40,837 bases of DNA from Thermoleophilia bacterium (GCA_020438485.1 JAGQUM010000024.1:1-40837); one strand, 5' to 3'. Counted from the first letter of the stretch, positions 7,174-16,465 are shown. The notes: generated by a model not told the origin, from the sequence alone. A program made the numbers and translations.

Positions 7174-9107
7174 CCCCGCCCCCCCGCGATGGGGTCCTCG
7201 GCCTGTCGCTCCGTGGGCGACAGACGCGACAGGATCGGCCGGGGGCCCAGCAGCGCTCGGATCTCCTCGCCGTCCAGCGCTTCCTTGGCCAGCAGTTCCT
7301 GAGACGCTCGCTCCAGCACGGCGCGGTGGCGCTCGAGCAGCTCGGTGGCGCGGTGGAACGCGTCGCGCACCAGCTTCTGGGCCGCGCGCTCGATGTCCTC
7401 CTGGCCGTGGACGCCGGGTGCACCGGGCAGCCCCACGAGCAGGCTCTCGTCGGTGCGGGCGCTCGACATGGCCACGTCGCGGGCCATCCACCGGGCCGTT
7501 GCGGCAGCCTTCTGCAGGTCGTCCGCCGCGCCGCTGGTGAACTCGCCGAACACCAGCTCCTCGGCGGCGCGGCCCGCCAGAGCCACCGCGAGGCGCTCGA
7601 TGCACTCCGTGCGGGTGCGCAGGAACCGGTCCTCGGTGGGCAGCATGATCGTCACGCCCAGGGCTTGGCCCTGCGGGATGACGGTGACGCGCTCGACCGG
7701 GTCGCACGTGGAGCTGAGGTGGCTCACCAGCGCGTGGCCGATCTCGTGGTAGGCCACGAGACGGCGCTCCTCCTCGGACAGGATGCGCGTGCGCTTCTCG
7801 GGACCGGCGGCCAGACGCATGAGGGCCTTGCGGAAGTGCGGCAGCTCCAGCGTGGGCGACCCGTGGCGGGCCGCCTCGAACGACGCCTCGTTGCAGAGGG
7901 CGGCCAGGTCCGCGCCGGCGAGGCCGGCGGTCATGGCGGCGACCCGCTCGTCGACGTCCGGCAGCGTCGTGGGCCGCTCGCGCAGGTGGACGGCCACGAT
8001 CTCGCGGCGGGCCTGGCGGTCTGGCAGTCCCACCGCGATCTTGCGGTCGAACCGCCCGGAGCGGGTCAGCGCGGGATCCAGCTCGTCGAGGCGGTTCGTG
8101 GAGGCCAGCACCACGACAGGGCGGTCCGGGTCGGTGCCGAAGCCGTCGATCTCGGTCAGCAGCTGGTCGAGGGTCTGCTCGCGCTCGCCGGACCCCGCCT
8201 CGCCCGTGCGCTTACCTCCCACCGCGTCGATCTCGTCGATGTAGACGACGGCGGGAGCGGCCTTGCGGGCCTGCTCGAACAGCTTGCGGATGCGGCGCGA
8301 GCCGAGGCCGGCGTACACCTCGACGAACTCGGAACCCGACACGCTGAAGAACGGCACGTCGGCCTCGCCGGCGACGGCGCGGGCGAGGAGCGTCTTGCCG
8401 GTGCCGGGGGGGCCGTGCAGGATCACGCCCTTCGGCAGCCGGGCCCCGACGGCGCGGTAGCGGTCGGGGTCGCGCAGGGCGTCGGAGATCTCGGCCACCT
8501 CGTCGCGGATCTCGTCGATGCCGGCGACGTCGTCGAAGCGCACGGGCGACTCCACCGGCTTCATCCGGTGGGCGAACCGGGCGCCGCCCATCATGCGCAG
8601 CGCGTAGGCCGTGACGCCGATCAGGCCCAGCATCAGCAGCATCGGTCCCCACGTCTGCAGCCAGCCCGACAGGTCGAACCCACCCGGCTCGGCGGGCGCG
8701 TCGAGGTGCGTCAGCACGACGTCTTCGCGCTCCACGGTCAGGGGGACCCCCCCGCGGCGGGCCGCGTCCAGCACCTGGGACGTCAGTTGCGGCAGCAGCG
8801 CGGCCTCCCGCGAGCCGGTCGCGGTGTCGAGGCGCAGCGTCGGCGACGACGTGGGCCCATAGATGACCGCGGCCTTCGCGCGGCCTCGCGCGAGGTCGGC
8901 GATGGCGCGCGACAGCGGCACCACCTGGACTGGCCGGACGACAGTGGCGGCCGCCGGGCCGGGCGCGGCCGCGGGGGCCGGCGCCGTGGAGGCCGGCGAC
9001 GCGGCGTTCGCGCCGCCGACCGGCAGCGCGAGAGCCAGTGAGGCCAGGAGGGCGCTGACGCGGCGAGTTCTCATGTGGAAAGGGAAGCGGTCGACACGGA
9101 CATCCAC
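7170..9107 (-). CDS. ftsH: FtsH-type membrane AAA+ zinc metalloprotease
   Basis: 645 residues from the GTG at 9105-9107; an in-frame ATG at 9072-9074 (634 residues) is equally plausible and begins right before the signal/anchor segment. An Ala/Pro-rich region and a small extracytoplasmic domain (about 60-165) follow. Then come the second membrane helix (MLLMLGLIGVTAYALRMM), the AAA module and the protease domain. The AAA module has VAGIDE, Walker A GPPGTGKT, Walker B VVYIDEIDA and SRH RSGRFDR. The protease has zinc motif HEIGH and third ligand Asp in ADDLQKA. It degrades unfolded membrane and regulatory proteins. The pore motif reads EVYAG, with Tyr replacing the usual Phe, so it may be a second, divergent FtsH. 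Function as a protease is secure. Confidence 0.93.
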   Translation of the reverse strand: MDVRVDRFPFHMRTRRVSALLASLALALPVGGANAASPASTAPAPAAAPGPAAATVVRPVQVVPLSRAIADLARGRAKAAVIYGPTSSPTLRLDTATGSREAALLPQLTSQVLDAARRGGVPLTVEREDVVLTHLDAPAEPGGFDLSGWLQTWGPMLLMLGLIGVTAYALRMMGGARFAHRMKPVESPVRFDDVAGIDEIRDEVAEISDALRDPDRYRAVGARLPKGVILHGPPGTGKTLLARAVAGEADVPFFSVSGSEFVEVYAGLGSRRIRKLFEQARKAAPAVVYIDEIDAVGGKRTGEAGSGEREQTLDQLLTEIDGFGTDPDRPVVVLASTNRLDELDPALTRSGRFDRKIAVGLPDRQARREIVAVHLRERPTTLPDVDERVAAMTAGLAGADLAALCNEASFEAARHGSPTLELPHFRKALMRLAAGPEKRTRILSEEERRLVAYHEIGHALVSHLSSTCDPVERVTVIPQGQALGVTIMLPTEDRFLRTRTECIERLAVALAGRAAEELVFGEFTSGAADDLQKAAATARWMARDVAMSSARTDESLLVGLPGAPGVHGQEDIERAAQKLVRDAFHRATELLERHRAVLERASQELLAKEALDGEEIRALLGPRPILSRLSPTERQAEDPIAGGRG

Positions 9108-9143
9108 ACCCCGCCTTTGGACGGTCGGGCCCCGGCGACCGGT

Positions 9144-9159
9144 TAGGGCGCCCTAGAAT
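9144..9159. promoter_or_regulatory. palindrome plus TAGAAT -10 box in the ftsH/zincin divergent region
   Basis: A perfect 12-bp palindrome TAGGGCGCCCTA (9144-9155) overlaps a near-consensus TAGAAT box (9154-9159) pointing rightward to the zincin gene. The spot is shared by two divergent genes and may be an operator or simply paired -10 elements. Confidence 0.35.
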
Positions 9160-9203
9160 GCGCTCAGTGTGGGCACACGCAACGGCCATTGGGATCGCGC
9201 ACG

Positions 9204-9569
9204 ATGAGTGACTTCGCGCCCGGCGGGATGACCCGCGACGCGTTCGAGGCGCTGGTGCTGCGCGCCATCGACGAGATCCCCGACGCGTTCCGCGACGCGC
9301 TGGACACGGTGGCGATCGTGGTGGAGGACGACTGCCCGCCCGGGTCGCGCCGCGCGTACGGGCTGTACCACGGCGTGCCGCGCACGGCGTTCGGTGGGTC
9401 GTGGCACGCCGCACCACCCGCCCGGATCAGCATCTACATGCGGCCGCTCGTGAGCGATTTCCCGGACCCCGGCGACCTGGTGCACCAGGTGCGCGTCACC
9501 GTTCTGCACGAGGTCGGCCATCACCTCGGAATGGACGAGGACCAGCTGGCCGACCTGGGCTACGGCTGA
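9204..9569 (+). CDS. small zinc metallopeptidase-like protein (zincin_1 family)
   Basis: 121-residue soluble protein of the minimal zincin family (PF06262-like). The zinc-binding helix HEVGHHLGMDED sits near the C-terminus, with His, His and the catalytic Glu of HExxH all present. The N-terminal part (FEALVLRAIDEIPDAFRDAL, then VAIVVEDDCPP) and GLYHGVP are typical of this family, which is widespread in actinobacteria. Its physiological substrate is unknown. I chose the ATG at 9204 because it gives the standard N-terminus; a TTG at 9189 is in frame. The ribosome binding site is weak. It converges on the allophanate hydrolase gene. Confidence 0.88.
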   Translation: MSDFAPGGMTRDAFEALVLRAIDEIPDAFRDALDTVAIVVEDDCPPGSRRAYGLYHGVPRTAFGGSWHAAPPARISIYMRPLVSDFPDPGDLVHQVRVTVLHEVGHHLGMDEDQLADLGYG

Positions 9570-9626
9570 CCCCGGGGGGCTGGTGCGTCGGAGAGGCGTG
9601 AGCTCGCGCCACGTCGCACCGCGCCC

Positions 9627-11267
9627 TCACGAGCCGCCCAGGTAGCGCCTCCAGCCGCCGAACCGGGTGATGTCCTCGGCCCCGCCGAGCGCCCACGGCT
9701 CGCAGATGAACCCCTTCACCACGGCGCCGTCGGCCAGCGCCACGTTCCCGATACCCAGAGGTGGGGGGACCTCCCGGCAGAACGCGCCGAACGCGGCCGC
9801 GTCGAGCCGCCACACCTCCACCTCGATGGCGGAGCCGCCGCCCGGGGCGCGCACCAGGCCGGGCTTCGGCGGCGTGGTGTCGGGCAGGCGGTACAGGCGG
9901 TAGTCGGCGGCGGTGGTCGTGCGCGCCTCCAGCCGGGCGCCGCGGGACGTCAGCTGGTGGTTGAGGGGCTGGCCCGACAGGTGTGCCCCCACCACCGCCA
10001 AAGCGATCGACCGGTCGGCCGCGGCCACCGCCGCGCGCCGGCCCACGTGGCACACCAGCGCATCGCCGAACGCGGGCGCCACCAGCTGCAGGCCGAACGG
10101 CGCGCCGCTGCCACGCGCGCCCGCCGGCACCGAGACGGCGCACAGGTCGAGCAGGTTCACGAAGTTCGTGTACGTGCCCAGACGGGCGTGGACGCCGTTC
10201 GGGTCGGCCAGCGTCTCGGCCAGCGTCGGCGCGATGGGCGTGGTGGGAAGCGCCATCACGTCCATTTCGGCCCAGCGGGCCGCCGTCTCGGCGCGCAGTT
10301 GGTCCAGGCGGTAGCGGCCGCGGAACGCGTCGGCCGCCCCGATGCCACGCGCGGCCAGCACCACGTCGCGCACGACGGGGTGCACATCGTCGGGGTGGGC
10401 CTCGATGAAGTCCCCGACGGCCGCGTACCGCTCGGCCACCCACGGCCCCTCGTACAGCAGGCGGGCCGTCTCCAGGAACGGGCCGACGTCGACCTCGACG
10501 ATGCGGGCACCGTCGCGGCGGAGTCCGTCGACGGCGTCCGCGAACAGGGCCGCGGCCTCGTGGTCGCCGTACCACTCCAGCCGGTCGGCGGCCGGCACGC
10601 CCACGCGGGGCGCCGCCGACGCCGCGGCCGGCACCGGACACGGGGGAGCGCCCGGGTCCGCGATGGCGCCGAGCGCGCGCCACGCCTCATCGACGGTGCG
10701 GGCGAACACCGACACGCAGTCCAGGCTGCGACACGCCGGCACGACGCCTTCGCGTGTGACAAGGGCCTGCGTGGGCTTCAGCCCGACGATGCCGTTCATG
10801 GCCGCGGGCACGCGGCCCGAGCCCGCCGTGTCGGTGCCCAGCGCCACGTCCACGAGCCCGGCGGCCACGGCCACGGCCGACCCGCTGCTGGATCCCCCGG
10901 CGATGAACCCCGGGGCGGGGACGGACTCCAGCGGGCCGTGGGGGGTGCGCGTGCCCACCAGGCCGGTCGCGAACTGGTCCATGTTCGTGGTGCCGACCAC
11001 CACGGCCCCTGCGGCCTCGAGGCGCCCGACGCACGGCGCGTCACGCGCGGGGGCGTACGCGAAGGCCGGGCAGGCCGCGGTGGTGGGCAGGCCGGCCACG
11101 TCGATGTTCCCCTTGACCGCGGCCAGCCAACCGGCAAGCGGCCCGGCCGCCGCGGCGGCGGCGGCGCGGGCGGCGACGTCCGCGCCGTCCCTGCGGTCGA
11201 TCCAGACGTTCGCGGGCGCGGCGGCGATGCGGGAGAGCGCGTCGTCGAGGCGGGCGCGGCCGCTCAC
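9627..11267 (-). CDS. atzF: allophanate hydrolase
   Basis: 546-residue amidase-signature enzyme that splits allophanate into two CO2 and two NH3. The catalytic triad can be read as Lys in AAVKGNIDVAG, the cis-Ser in GGSSSGSAVAVA and the nucleophile Ser in TDTAGSGRVPAA. After about residue 440 comes the small C-terminal domain of AtzF/DUR1,2-type enzymes (RLEARTTTAADYRLYRLPDT onward, ending in ITRFGGWRRYLGGS). The GTG start overlaps the carboxylase stop codon as GTGA, so it is the last gene of a translationally coupled operon. Together with the carboxylase it completes nitrogen release from urea or, more probably here, guanidine. Confidence 0.95.
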   Translation of the reverse strand: MSGRARLDDALSRIAAAPANVWIDRRDGADVAARAAAAAAAGPLAGWLAAVKGNIDVAGLPTTAACPAFAYAPARDAPCVGRLEAAGAVVVGTTNMDQFATGLVGTRTPHGPLESVPAPGFIAGGSSSGSAVAVAAGLVDVALGTDTAGSGRVPAAMNGIVGLKPTQALVTREGVVPACRSLDCVSVFARTVDEAWRALGAIADPGAPPCPVPAAASAAPRVGVPAADRLEWYGDHEAAALFADAVDGLRRDGARIVEVDVGPFLETARLLYEGPWVAERYAAVGDFIEAHPDDVHPVVRDVVLAARGIGAADAFRGRYRLDQLRAETAARWAEMDVMALPTTPIAPTLAETLADPNGVHARLGTYTNFVNLLDLCAVSVPAGARGSGAPFGLQLVAPAFGDALVCHVGRRAAVAAADRSIALAVVGAHLSGQPLNHQLTSRGARLEARTTTAADYRLYRLPDTTPPKPGLVRAPGGGSAIEVEVWRLDAAAFGAFCREVPPPLGIGNVALADGAVVKGFICEPWALGGAEDITRFGGWRRYLGGS

Positions 11268-14200
11268 GGCGCGTCCACGATGGTCACCAGCGCCTGGCCC
11301 GGCGTCACGAGGTCGCCCGGCCGGCAGCACACCTCACCCACGGTGCCGTCGCGCGTCGCGGTGACGTCAACCTCCATCTTCATCGCCTCGAGCACCACCA
11401 CGACGTCTCCCTCCCTGACGGGGGTCCCGGGTTCGACCTCGACCCTCCACACATTGGCCGCCAGATGCGCATCCACGCGGTCTCCCACGGGGCCGGTGCC
11501 GTTCGCACCGACCTCCGCCTCGGGCGCCGGCGCGGCGGGCGGCGGGGCGGCCGCCCACCGGGCGCGTTCCTCGGCGAACGCCGCCTGGCGACGTTCCACG
11601 AACGCGCCGGTCTCGTCGGCGATGCCGGCCAGGAACTCGCGGTACTCGCCGAAATCGAGCTCGGTCGCCGTGATGTCCAGGTGCCGCGTGCCGTCGCGCA
11701 CGCCCGCCCGCCACGCGGCGAGCTCGTCGGACGACACCTCCACGAAGCAGACCTGGTCGAACGGGCGCAGTAGCCACGGCACACCCTCCGCGAAGTCGCG
11801 GGTGACGCGGTACGTGTTCCACACCGGCACCGTCCGCCCCACCAGCTGGTAGCCGCCGGGCCCCTCCATGCCGTACACGCACATGTAGGCGCCCCCGATG
11901 CCCACGGCGTTCTCGGGCGTCCACGTGCGGGCGGGGTTGTACTTGGTCGTGACCAGCCGCTGACGAGGGTCGAGCGGGGTCGCCACCGGCGCGCCCAGGT
12001 ACACGTCCCCGAGGCCCATGACCAGGTAGTGGGCGCCGAACACGACGTCGCGCACCCGCTGGACGTCGTCCAGCCCGTTGACGCGCCGGATGAACTCCGT
12101 GTTGCTGGGGCACCAGGGGGCGTCCGGGCGCACGGAATGCATGTAGCGCTCGACGGCCAGCAGCGCGGCCCGGTCGTCCCACGCCAGCGGCAGCCGCACG
12201 ATGCGGCTGGGGACGGTCATGGCGGTGCCCGCAGGGAGAGTCGCCTCCACGTCGCGGGCCAGCTCGAGCGCGTTCTCCACCGTCATCGCGCGCGGGTCGA
12301 CGTGGATCTGCAGGGAGCGGATGCCCGGCGTCAGGTCGGTCACGCCCGGCACCGCCCGCGCCTCGAGCGCGGCGGCCAGCGCATGCACGCGCAGGCGCAA
12401 CGCCAGGTCCAGCTCCATGGGCCCGTACTCCACCAGCAGGCTCTCGCTGCCGCTGCGCCGGTACGTCACCGCCGGGGTGTCGTCGCCCTCCGGGATGCGC
12501 CCCATGACAGCGTCGCGCACCGGGGCGCGCGGCGCGGGCGGAACGGGCGGGGCGGCCAGGTCGGCGACGGCCCGGTCGCGGGCCTCCGCCGCGGCGTGCG
12601 CATCGTCGGGGTGCACCAGGCGCAGGCGGACGGTGTCGCCGGGCGACAGCTGGCCGAGCTTCCACAGCTCGTGGCGGGCGACGGTGACCGGGCACACGAA
12701 CCCGCCCAGGCTGGGCCCGTCGGGCCCCAGCACGACGGGCATGTCACCCGTGAAGTCCACGGCGCCGACGGCGTACGGCGTGTCGTGGATGTTGGACGGG
12801 TGAAGGCCCGCGTCGCCGCCGTCGGGGCGCACCCAGACAGGTGCGGGCCCCACAAGCCGCACGCCAGTGCGGTCGCTGTTGTGGTGGACCGTCCACGGCT
12901 CGGCCAGCATCGTGTCGATGTACTCGGGCGCGAAGAAGTCGGGCGCGCCGTGCGGGCCGTACAGCACGTCGATGGTCCACTCCGCGCCGATCGCGGGCCG
13001 CAGCGCGTGCGGGCACGCGGCGGGCGGTGCGGGCTCGTCCTGGGGGGCGGGGTCGACGTGGAGGGCGGGGTCGAGGCGCAGGACGTCGCCCGTGCGCAGC
13101 GCGCGGCCGCCGTGCCCCCCGAAGCCGCCCAGCGCGAACGTGGTGCGGCTGCCCAGGTAGCGGGGGGCCCGCCAGCCGCCACGCACGGCCAGGTACCCGC
13201 GGGCGCCCGGGCCCACCACCTGGCCCAGCCGCAGCTCGCCGCCCGCCGGCACGGCGCGCGGCTCCCACAGGGGCACGGCGAGGCCGTCGACCGTGGCGCC
13301 CATGTCCGCGCCGCCCAGGCAGATCACCGTCTCCACGGCGAATCGCAGCGTCGGGCCGATGCGGGTCATCTCCAGCACGGCCGCGTCGGACGGGTTGCCC
13401 AGGATTCGGTTGGTGAGGCGGTGCGAGAGGTCGTCCATGGGGCCCGACGGCGGCACCCCCACGGCCCAGTAGCCGAGGCGCCCGGGCCAGTCGTGCAGCG
13501 CGGACACGAGGCCCGGGGAGATCACCTCGGCGGTCGCCGTGCGGTGGTCAACGCCGGACAGCGCGGCCGTCACGGGGGCTCCCTCGGCGAACGGCCCGTG
13601 CCGCACGGCATCGCGCAGCAGCGGCAGGTTCGTCTCGACGCCCCACACCTCGGTGGCGTCCAGGGCGGAGGCCAGCAGGCGCAGCGCCTCCGGGCGGTCG
13701 GCGCCGTGCACGACGATCTTGGCCAGCAGCGGGTCGTAGTGGGGCGTGACCTCCGTCCCGGCCTCGATCCACCCGTCCACGCGGGCGTCGTCCGGCCACT
13801 CCACGGCCGTGATCGTGCCGACGCTGGGCCGGAAGTCGCGGGCCGGATCCTCGCTGTACACGCGGGCCTCGACGGCATGGCCCTCGGGTTCCCGGTCGTG
13901 CCAGCCCGCCAGCACGTCCTCGCCGCACGCCAGGCGCACCATCCACTCCACGAGGTCGATGCCGAGCACCGCCTCCGTGACGGGATGCTCCACCTGCAGG
14001 CGGGTGTTGACCTCGAGGAAGTAGGGCTCGTGCGTGTCGGCGTCGAGGAGGAACTCCACGGTGCCGGCCGAGCGATACGCGACGCGCTCACACAGCGCCA
14101 CCGCCGCGTCGCGCAGCCGCGCCCGCGTGGTGTCGGGCAGGTCGGGCGCCGGGGACTCCTCCAGCACCTTCTGGTTGCGCCGCTGCAGCGAGCAGTCGCG

Positions 14201-14881
14201 GTCGCCCAGCGCGACGACGCGGCCCCGCCCGTCGCCGAACACCTGCACCTCGACGTGGCGGGCGCGGGCGACGTAGCGCTCGAGGAAGACGTCGGCGGCG
14301 CCGAAGCTGGCCGCCGCCAGGTGCCCGACGCGGGCGAACTGGTCGCGCAGCGCGCCGGGCGTGTCGCAGATGGCCATGCCGATGCCGCCGCCACCCGCCG
14401 TGCTCTTGAGGATCACCGGGTAGCCGATGCGCTCCGCCTCGGCCGCGGCCTCGTCGGCATCGTCCAGCACGCCCGTGCCCGGCAGCAGCGGCACGCCGCA
14501 CTCCCGGGCGAGGTCGCGCGCGGTGTCCTTGCGCCCGAACGCGCGGATCTGGGCGGGCGTGGGCCCGCAGAACCCGATCCCGGCGGCCTCCACGGCCTCG
14601 GCGAACGCGGCGTTCTCGCTGAGGAACCCGTACCCCGGGTGCACGCACGCTGCCCGGTGGGCGCGCGCCGCGTGCACCACGGCGTCGGCCCTCAGGTAGC
14701 TGTCGGACGGAGCGGGACCGCCGATGCGCTCGGCGACGTCGGCCTCGCGCACGTGCGGCGCGGCCGCGTCGGCGTCGGAGTACACGGCGATGCCGGTGCC
14801 CCCCATCTCCCGGACGGTGCGCAGCACGCGCCGCGCGATCTCGCCGCGGTTCGCCACCAGCACGCGGGGGTCGCCGCTCAC
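11264..14881 (-). CDS. uca: biotin-dependent urea carboxylase, probably guanidine carboxylase
   Basis: 1205-residue multidomain enzyme. Order: biotin carboxylase (1 to about 450; RVLVANRGEIARRV, ATP loop STAGGGGIGM, RDCSLQRRNQKVLEE); KipA/AHS2-like carboxyltransferase half (about 470-780; HDWPGRLGYWAVGVPPSGPM); KipI/AHS1-like half (about 810-1090; SESLLVEYGPMELDLALRLR and YNPARTWTPENAVGIGG); and a biotin carrier domain at the end with the biotinyl Lys in LEAMKMEV. It carboxylates urea or guanidine with bicarbonate and ATP. Known: enzymes encoded with UAAP1/UAAP2 were shown to prefer guanidine (Schneider et al. 2020), and both UAAP genes lie directly upstream. The GTG start overlaps the UAAP2 stop (GTGA). 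Enzyme class is certain; guanidine preference is inferred. Confidence 0.95.
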   Translation of the reverse strand: MSGDPRVLVANRGEIARRVLRTVREMGGTGIAVYSDADAAAPHVREADVAERIGGPAPSDSYLRADAVVHAARAHRAACVHPGYGFLSENAAFAEAVEAAGIGFCGPTPAQIRAFGRKDTARDLARECGVPLLPGTGVLDDADEAAAEAERIGYPVILKSTAGGGGIGMAICDTPGALRDQFARVGHLAAASFGAADVFLERYVARARHVEVQVFGDGRGRVVALGDRDCSLQRRNQKVLEESPAPDLPDTTRARLRDAAVALCERVAYRSAGTVEFLLDADTHEPYFLEVNTRLQVEHPVTEAVLGIDLVEWMVRLACGEDVLAGWHDREPEGHAVEARVYSEDPARDFRPSVGTITAVEWPDDARVDGWIEAGTEVTPHYDPLLAKIVVHGADRPEALRLLASALDATEVWGVETNLPLLRDAVRHGPFAEGAPVTAALSGVDHRTATAEVISPGLVSALHDWPGRLGYWAVGVPPSGPMDDLSHRLTNRILGNPSDAAVLEMTRIGPTLRFAVETVICLGGADMGATVDGLAVPLWEPRAVPAGGELRLGQVVGPGARGYLAVRGGWRAPRYLGSRTTFALGGFGGHGGRALRTGDVLRLDPALHVDPAPQDEPAPPAACPHALRPAIGAEWTIDVLYGPHGAPDFFAPEYIDTMLAEPWTVHHNSDRTGVRLVGPAPVWVRPDGGDAGLHPSNIHDTPYAVGAVDFTGDMPVVLGPDGPSLGGFVCPVTVARHELWKLGQLSPGDTVRLRLVHPDDAHAAAEARDRAVADLAAPPVPPAPRAPVRDAVMGRIPEGDDTPAVTYRRSGSESLLVEYGPMELDLALRLRVHALAAALEARAVPGVTDLTPGIRSLQIHVDPRAMTVENALELARDVEATLPAGTAMTVPSRIVRLPLAWDDRAALLAVERYMHSVRPDAPWCPSNTEFIRRVNGLDDVQRVRDVVFGAHYLVMGLGDVYLGAPVATPLDPRQRLVTTKYNPARTWTPENAVGIGGAYMCVYGMEGPGGYQLVGRTVPVWNTYRVTRDFAEGVPWLLRPFDQVCFVEVSSDELAAWRAGVRDGTRHLDITATELDFGEYREFLAGIADETGAFVERRQAAFAEERARWAAAPPPAAPAPEAEVGANGTGPVGDRVDAHLAANVWRVEVEPGTPVREGDVVVVLEAMKMEVDVTATRDGTVGEVCCRPGDLVTPGQALVTIVDAP

Positions 14882-15489
14882 GCGTCGCACTCCCTGACGA
14901 TCAGGCGGATGGGCGTGGGGTCGAACCCGTTGCACGGGTTGTTGACCTGCGGGCAGTTCGAGATGACCACCAGCGTGTCCATCTCGGCGCGCAACTCCAC
15001 GTACAGGCCCGGCGACGAGATGCCGTCCACGATGCCCAGCGTGCCGTCGGGCTCCACCGGCACGTTCATGAACCAGTTGATGTTGCTCACCAGGTCGCGC
15101 TTACCCAGCCCGTGGCGCCCGGCGGCCTGCAGGAAGTTCTCGACGCACGCATGCTGGTGCTTGGTGTGGTGGCCGTAGCGCAGCGTGTTCGATTCCTGGC
15201 TGCACGCGCCGCCGATGGTGTCGTGGCGGCCGCACGTGTCGTCCACCACCGTCATCATGACGTTGCCCTCGCCCGAGATCAGCCGCGAGCCCGTGGTGAG
15301 GAAGATGTTGCGCTGCGCCGCGATGGTGTCGGGCGCGCTGTAGCGCTCGTCGGTGCGGTGGGCGTTGTACAGCAGGCAGTCGACGGCCTGGTTGCCGCCC
15401 TCGTCGACGATGCGCAGGGTCTGGCCGGCGCGCACGACGCCGCTCCACGGGGCCCGGGCGGGCACCACCTCGTCCAGGATCACGCTCAC
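14878..15489 (-). CDS. urea carboxylase-associated protein 2; carboxyguanidine deiminase subunit
   Basis: 203-residue DUF1989 protein (UAAP2 type). Conserved stretches include AGQTLRIVDEGGNQAVDCLLYN, TCGRHDTIGGACSQESNTLR, SNINWFMNVPV and the C-terminal SNCPQVNNPCNGFDPTP. The cysteines and histidines could hold a metal or form the active site. Known: UAAP1 and UAAP2 form a heteromeric carboxyguanidine deiminase that turns the carboxylase product into allophanate and ammonia. It is clearly a paralogue of the upstream UAAP1 protein and keeps more of the Cys residues. GTG start overlaps the UAAP1 stop as GTGA, so the two subunits should be made in equal amounts. Confidence 0.92.
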   Translation of the reverse strand: MSVILDEVVPARAPWSGVVRAGQTLRIVDEGGNQAVDCLLYNAHRTDERYSAPDTIAAQRNIFLTTGSRLISGEGNVMMTVVDDTCGRHDTIGGACSQESNTLRYGHHTKHQHACVENFLQAAGRHGLGKRDLVSNINWFMNVPVEPDGTLGIVDGISSPGLYVELRAEMDTLVVISNCPQVNNPCNGFDPTPIRLIVRECDA

Positions 15490-16331
15490 CGGGCGCCTCC
15501 CCGGGCCGCAACGGCCTCGTCGGTGTTGTCGTACGCGCGTCCGCGCTCCGGGCTGGAGCGCCGTACGGGATCATCGGGCCCGGCGGGATCCCCCGCCCAC
15601 GCGGTGAGGCGCACCGGCGTCGCCGCGTACTCGGCGCGGTCGTCCAGGCGGTGCGGGCAGTTGGCGAGGCACACCACGAGATCCATCTCGGCGCGCAGCG
15701 TCACGTGCGTCCCGGGGGCCGGCGCGCCGTCGAGGGTCAGGGCCCCGTCGGCGTCCACCGCGACGCGTTTGAACAGGGTGAGCGCGGGCGGCAGGTCGCG
15801 GGCGCCGAGGTCGTTCTTCGCCAGCGCCACCAGCAGCCGGTCGCGGGCGGCCGGCGCCGGCCCCCACACCTCCCCGCGGCCGTACCGCGCGGCGTTCTCG
15901 GCGGCCGTCGACGCCCCGCACAGCGCGTCGTGCCGGGCCGACGTGTCCTCCACCAGCGACGCCATCACGCGCCCCATGTCCGACAGCAGGACGGCCCCCG
16001 GCCCGAGGTACGCCTGCCACTGCACCTTCACGGTGTCGGCCACGTTGAGGCGCTCCTGCGGCGCGTCGCCGCGGTGCAGCACGAGCGACACGCACGCATC
16101 GCCCTCGACGTCCGCCAGGCGCAGGCGGGCGCCGCGCGGCAGACGGTGCGTGGCGTACCCGCCCGGGCCGAGCGTCTCCTCCCACAGCAGGTCGGCCGGG
16201 TCGACGCCGGCGGGCGGATCGGCCGCCAGGCGGGCGGGCACGGTGGGCTGGGTGGCCGCGCGTGCCCCCGCCTGCGCGCGGGCGTGGTCACGCGCGGCGT
16301 GGGTCGTGGCGGTGGCGGACGGTGTGCTCAC
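15486..16331 (-). CDS. urea carboxylase-associated protein 1; carboxyguanidine deiminase subunit
   Basis: 281-residue DUF1989 protein (UAAP1 type) and first gene of the leftward operon. An Ala/Arg-rich head of about 45 residues is followed by the family core: LLWEETLGPGGYATHRLPRG, EGDACVSLVLHRGDAPQERL, TSARHDALCGASTAAENAAR, FKRVAVDADGAL and VCLANCPHRLDD. It aligns motif for motif with UAAP2, as expected for two halves of one deiminase. The GTG at 16329-16331 is supported by a GGGAG ribosome binding site. A 19-bp palindrome (16358-16376) sits 26 nt upstream, between this operon and the divergent tetR gene, and probably governs it. Confidence 0.92.
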   Translation of the reverse strand: MSTPSATATTHAARDHARAQAGARAATQPTVPARLAADPPAGVDPADLLWEETLGPGGYATHRLPRGARLRLADVEGDACVSLVLHRGDAPQERLNVADTVKVQWQAYLGPGAVLLSDMGRVMASLVEDTSARHDALCGASTAAENAARYGRGEVWGPAPAARDRLLVALAKNDLGARDLPPALTLFKRVAVDADGALTLDGAPAPGTHVTLRAEMDLVVCLANCPHRLDDRAEYAATPVRLTAWAGDPAGPDDPVRRSSPERGRAYDNTDEAVAARGGAR

Positions 16332-16357
16332 GGGCGTCTCCCGGTCGGGTTGCCGGG

Positions 16358-16376
16358 TTTCTACACCATGTCGAAA
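16358..16376. promoter_or_regulatory. TetR operator copy 1 (carboxylase operon/tetR divergent region)
   Basis: TTTCTACACCATGTCGAAA has inverted arms TTTCnACA/TGTnGAAA around three bases. The same 19-mer pattern recurs at 17275-17293 and 19515-19533. It lies between the divergent UAAP1 and tetR genes, so the repressor may control itself too. Confidence 0.7.
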
Positions 16377-16465
16377 TAGGCCACCCTGGCCCGATGGCCA
16401 AACCGGCGCGACCCCGGCCACGGGGCGCCCCGCCGGCACGCGGCCCGTCTGGCATGCTGGCCCGC

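Noticed and set aside
12029-15178. Long plus-strand frame opposite the carboxylase and UAAP2 genes
   Set aside because: It mirrors the coding strand of clear enzymes, has low-complexity composition and no ribosome binding site.
15181-15210. tRNA-like TTCGATTC sequence
   Set aside because: It lies inside the conserved QESNT-coding part of UAAP2 and no cloverleaf can be drawn around it.
16332-16465. Guanidine-I (ykkC) riboswitch upstream of the carboxylase operon
   Set aside because: The 134-bp region is short, I see none of the conserved aptamer segments, and a TetR-type palindrome occupies the promoter instead.
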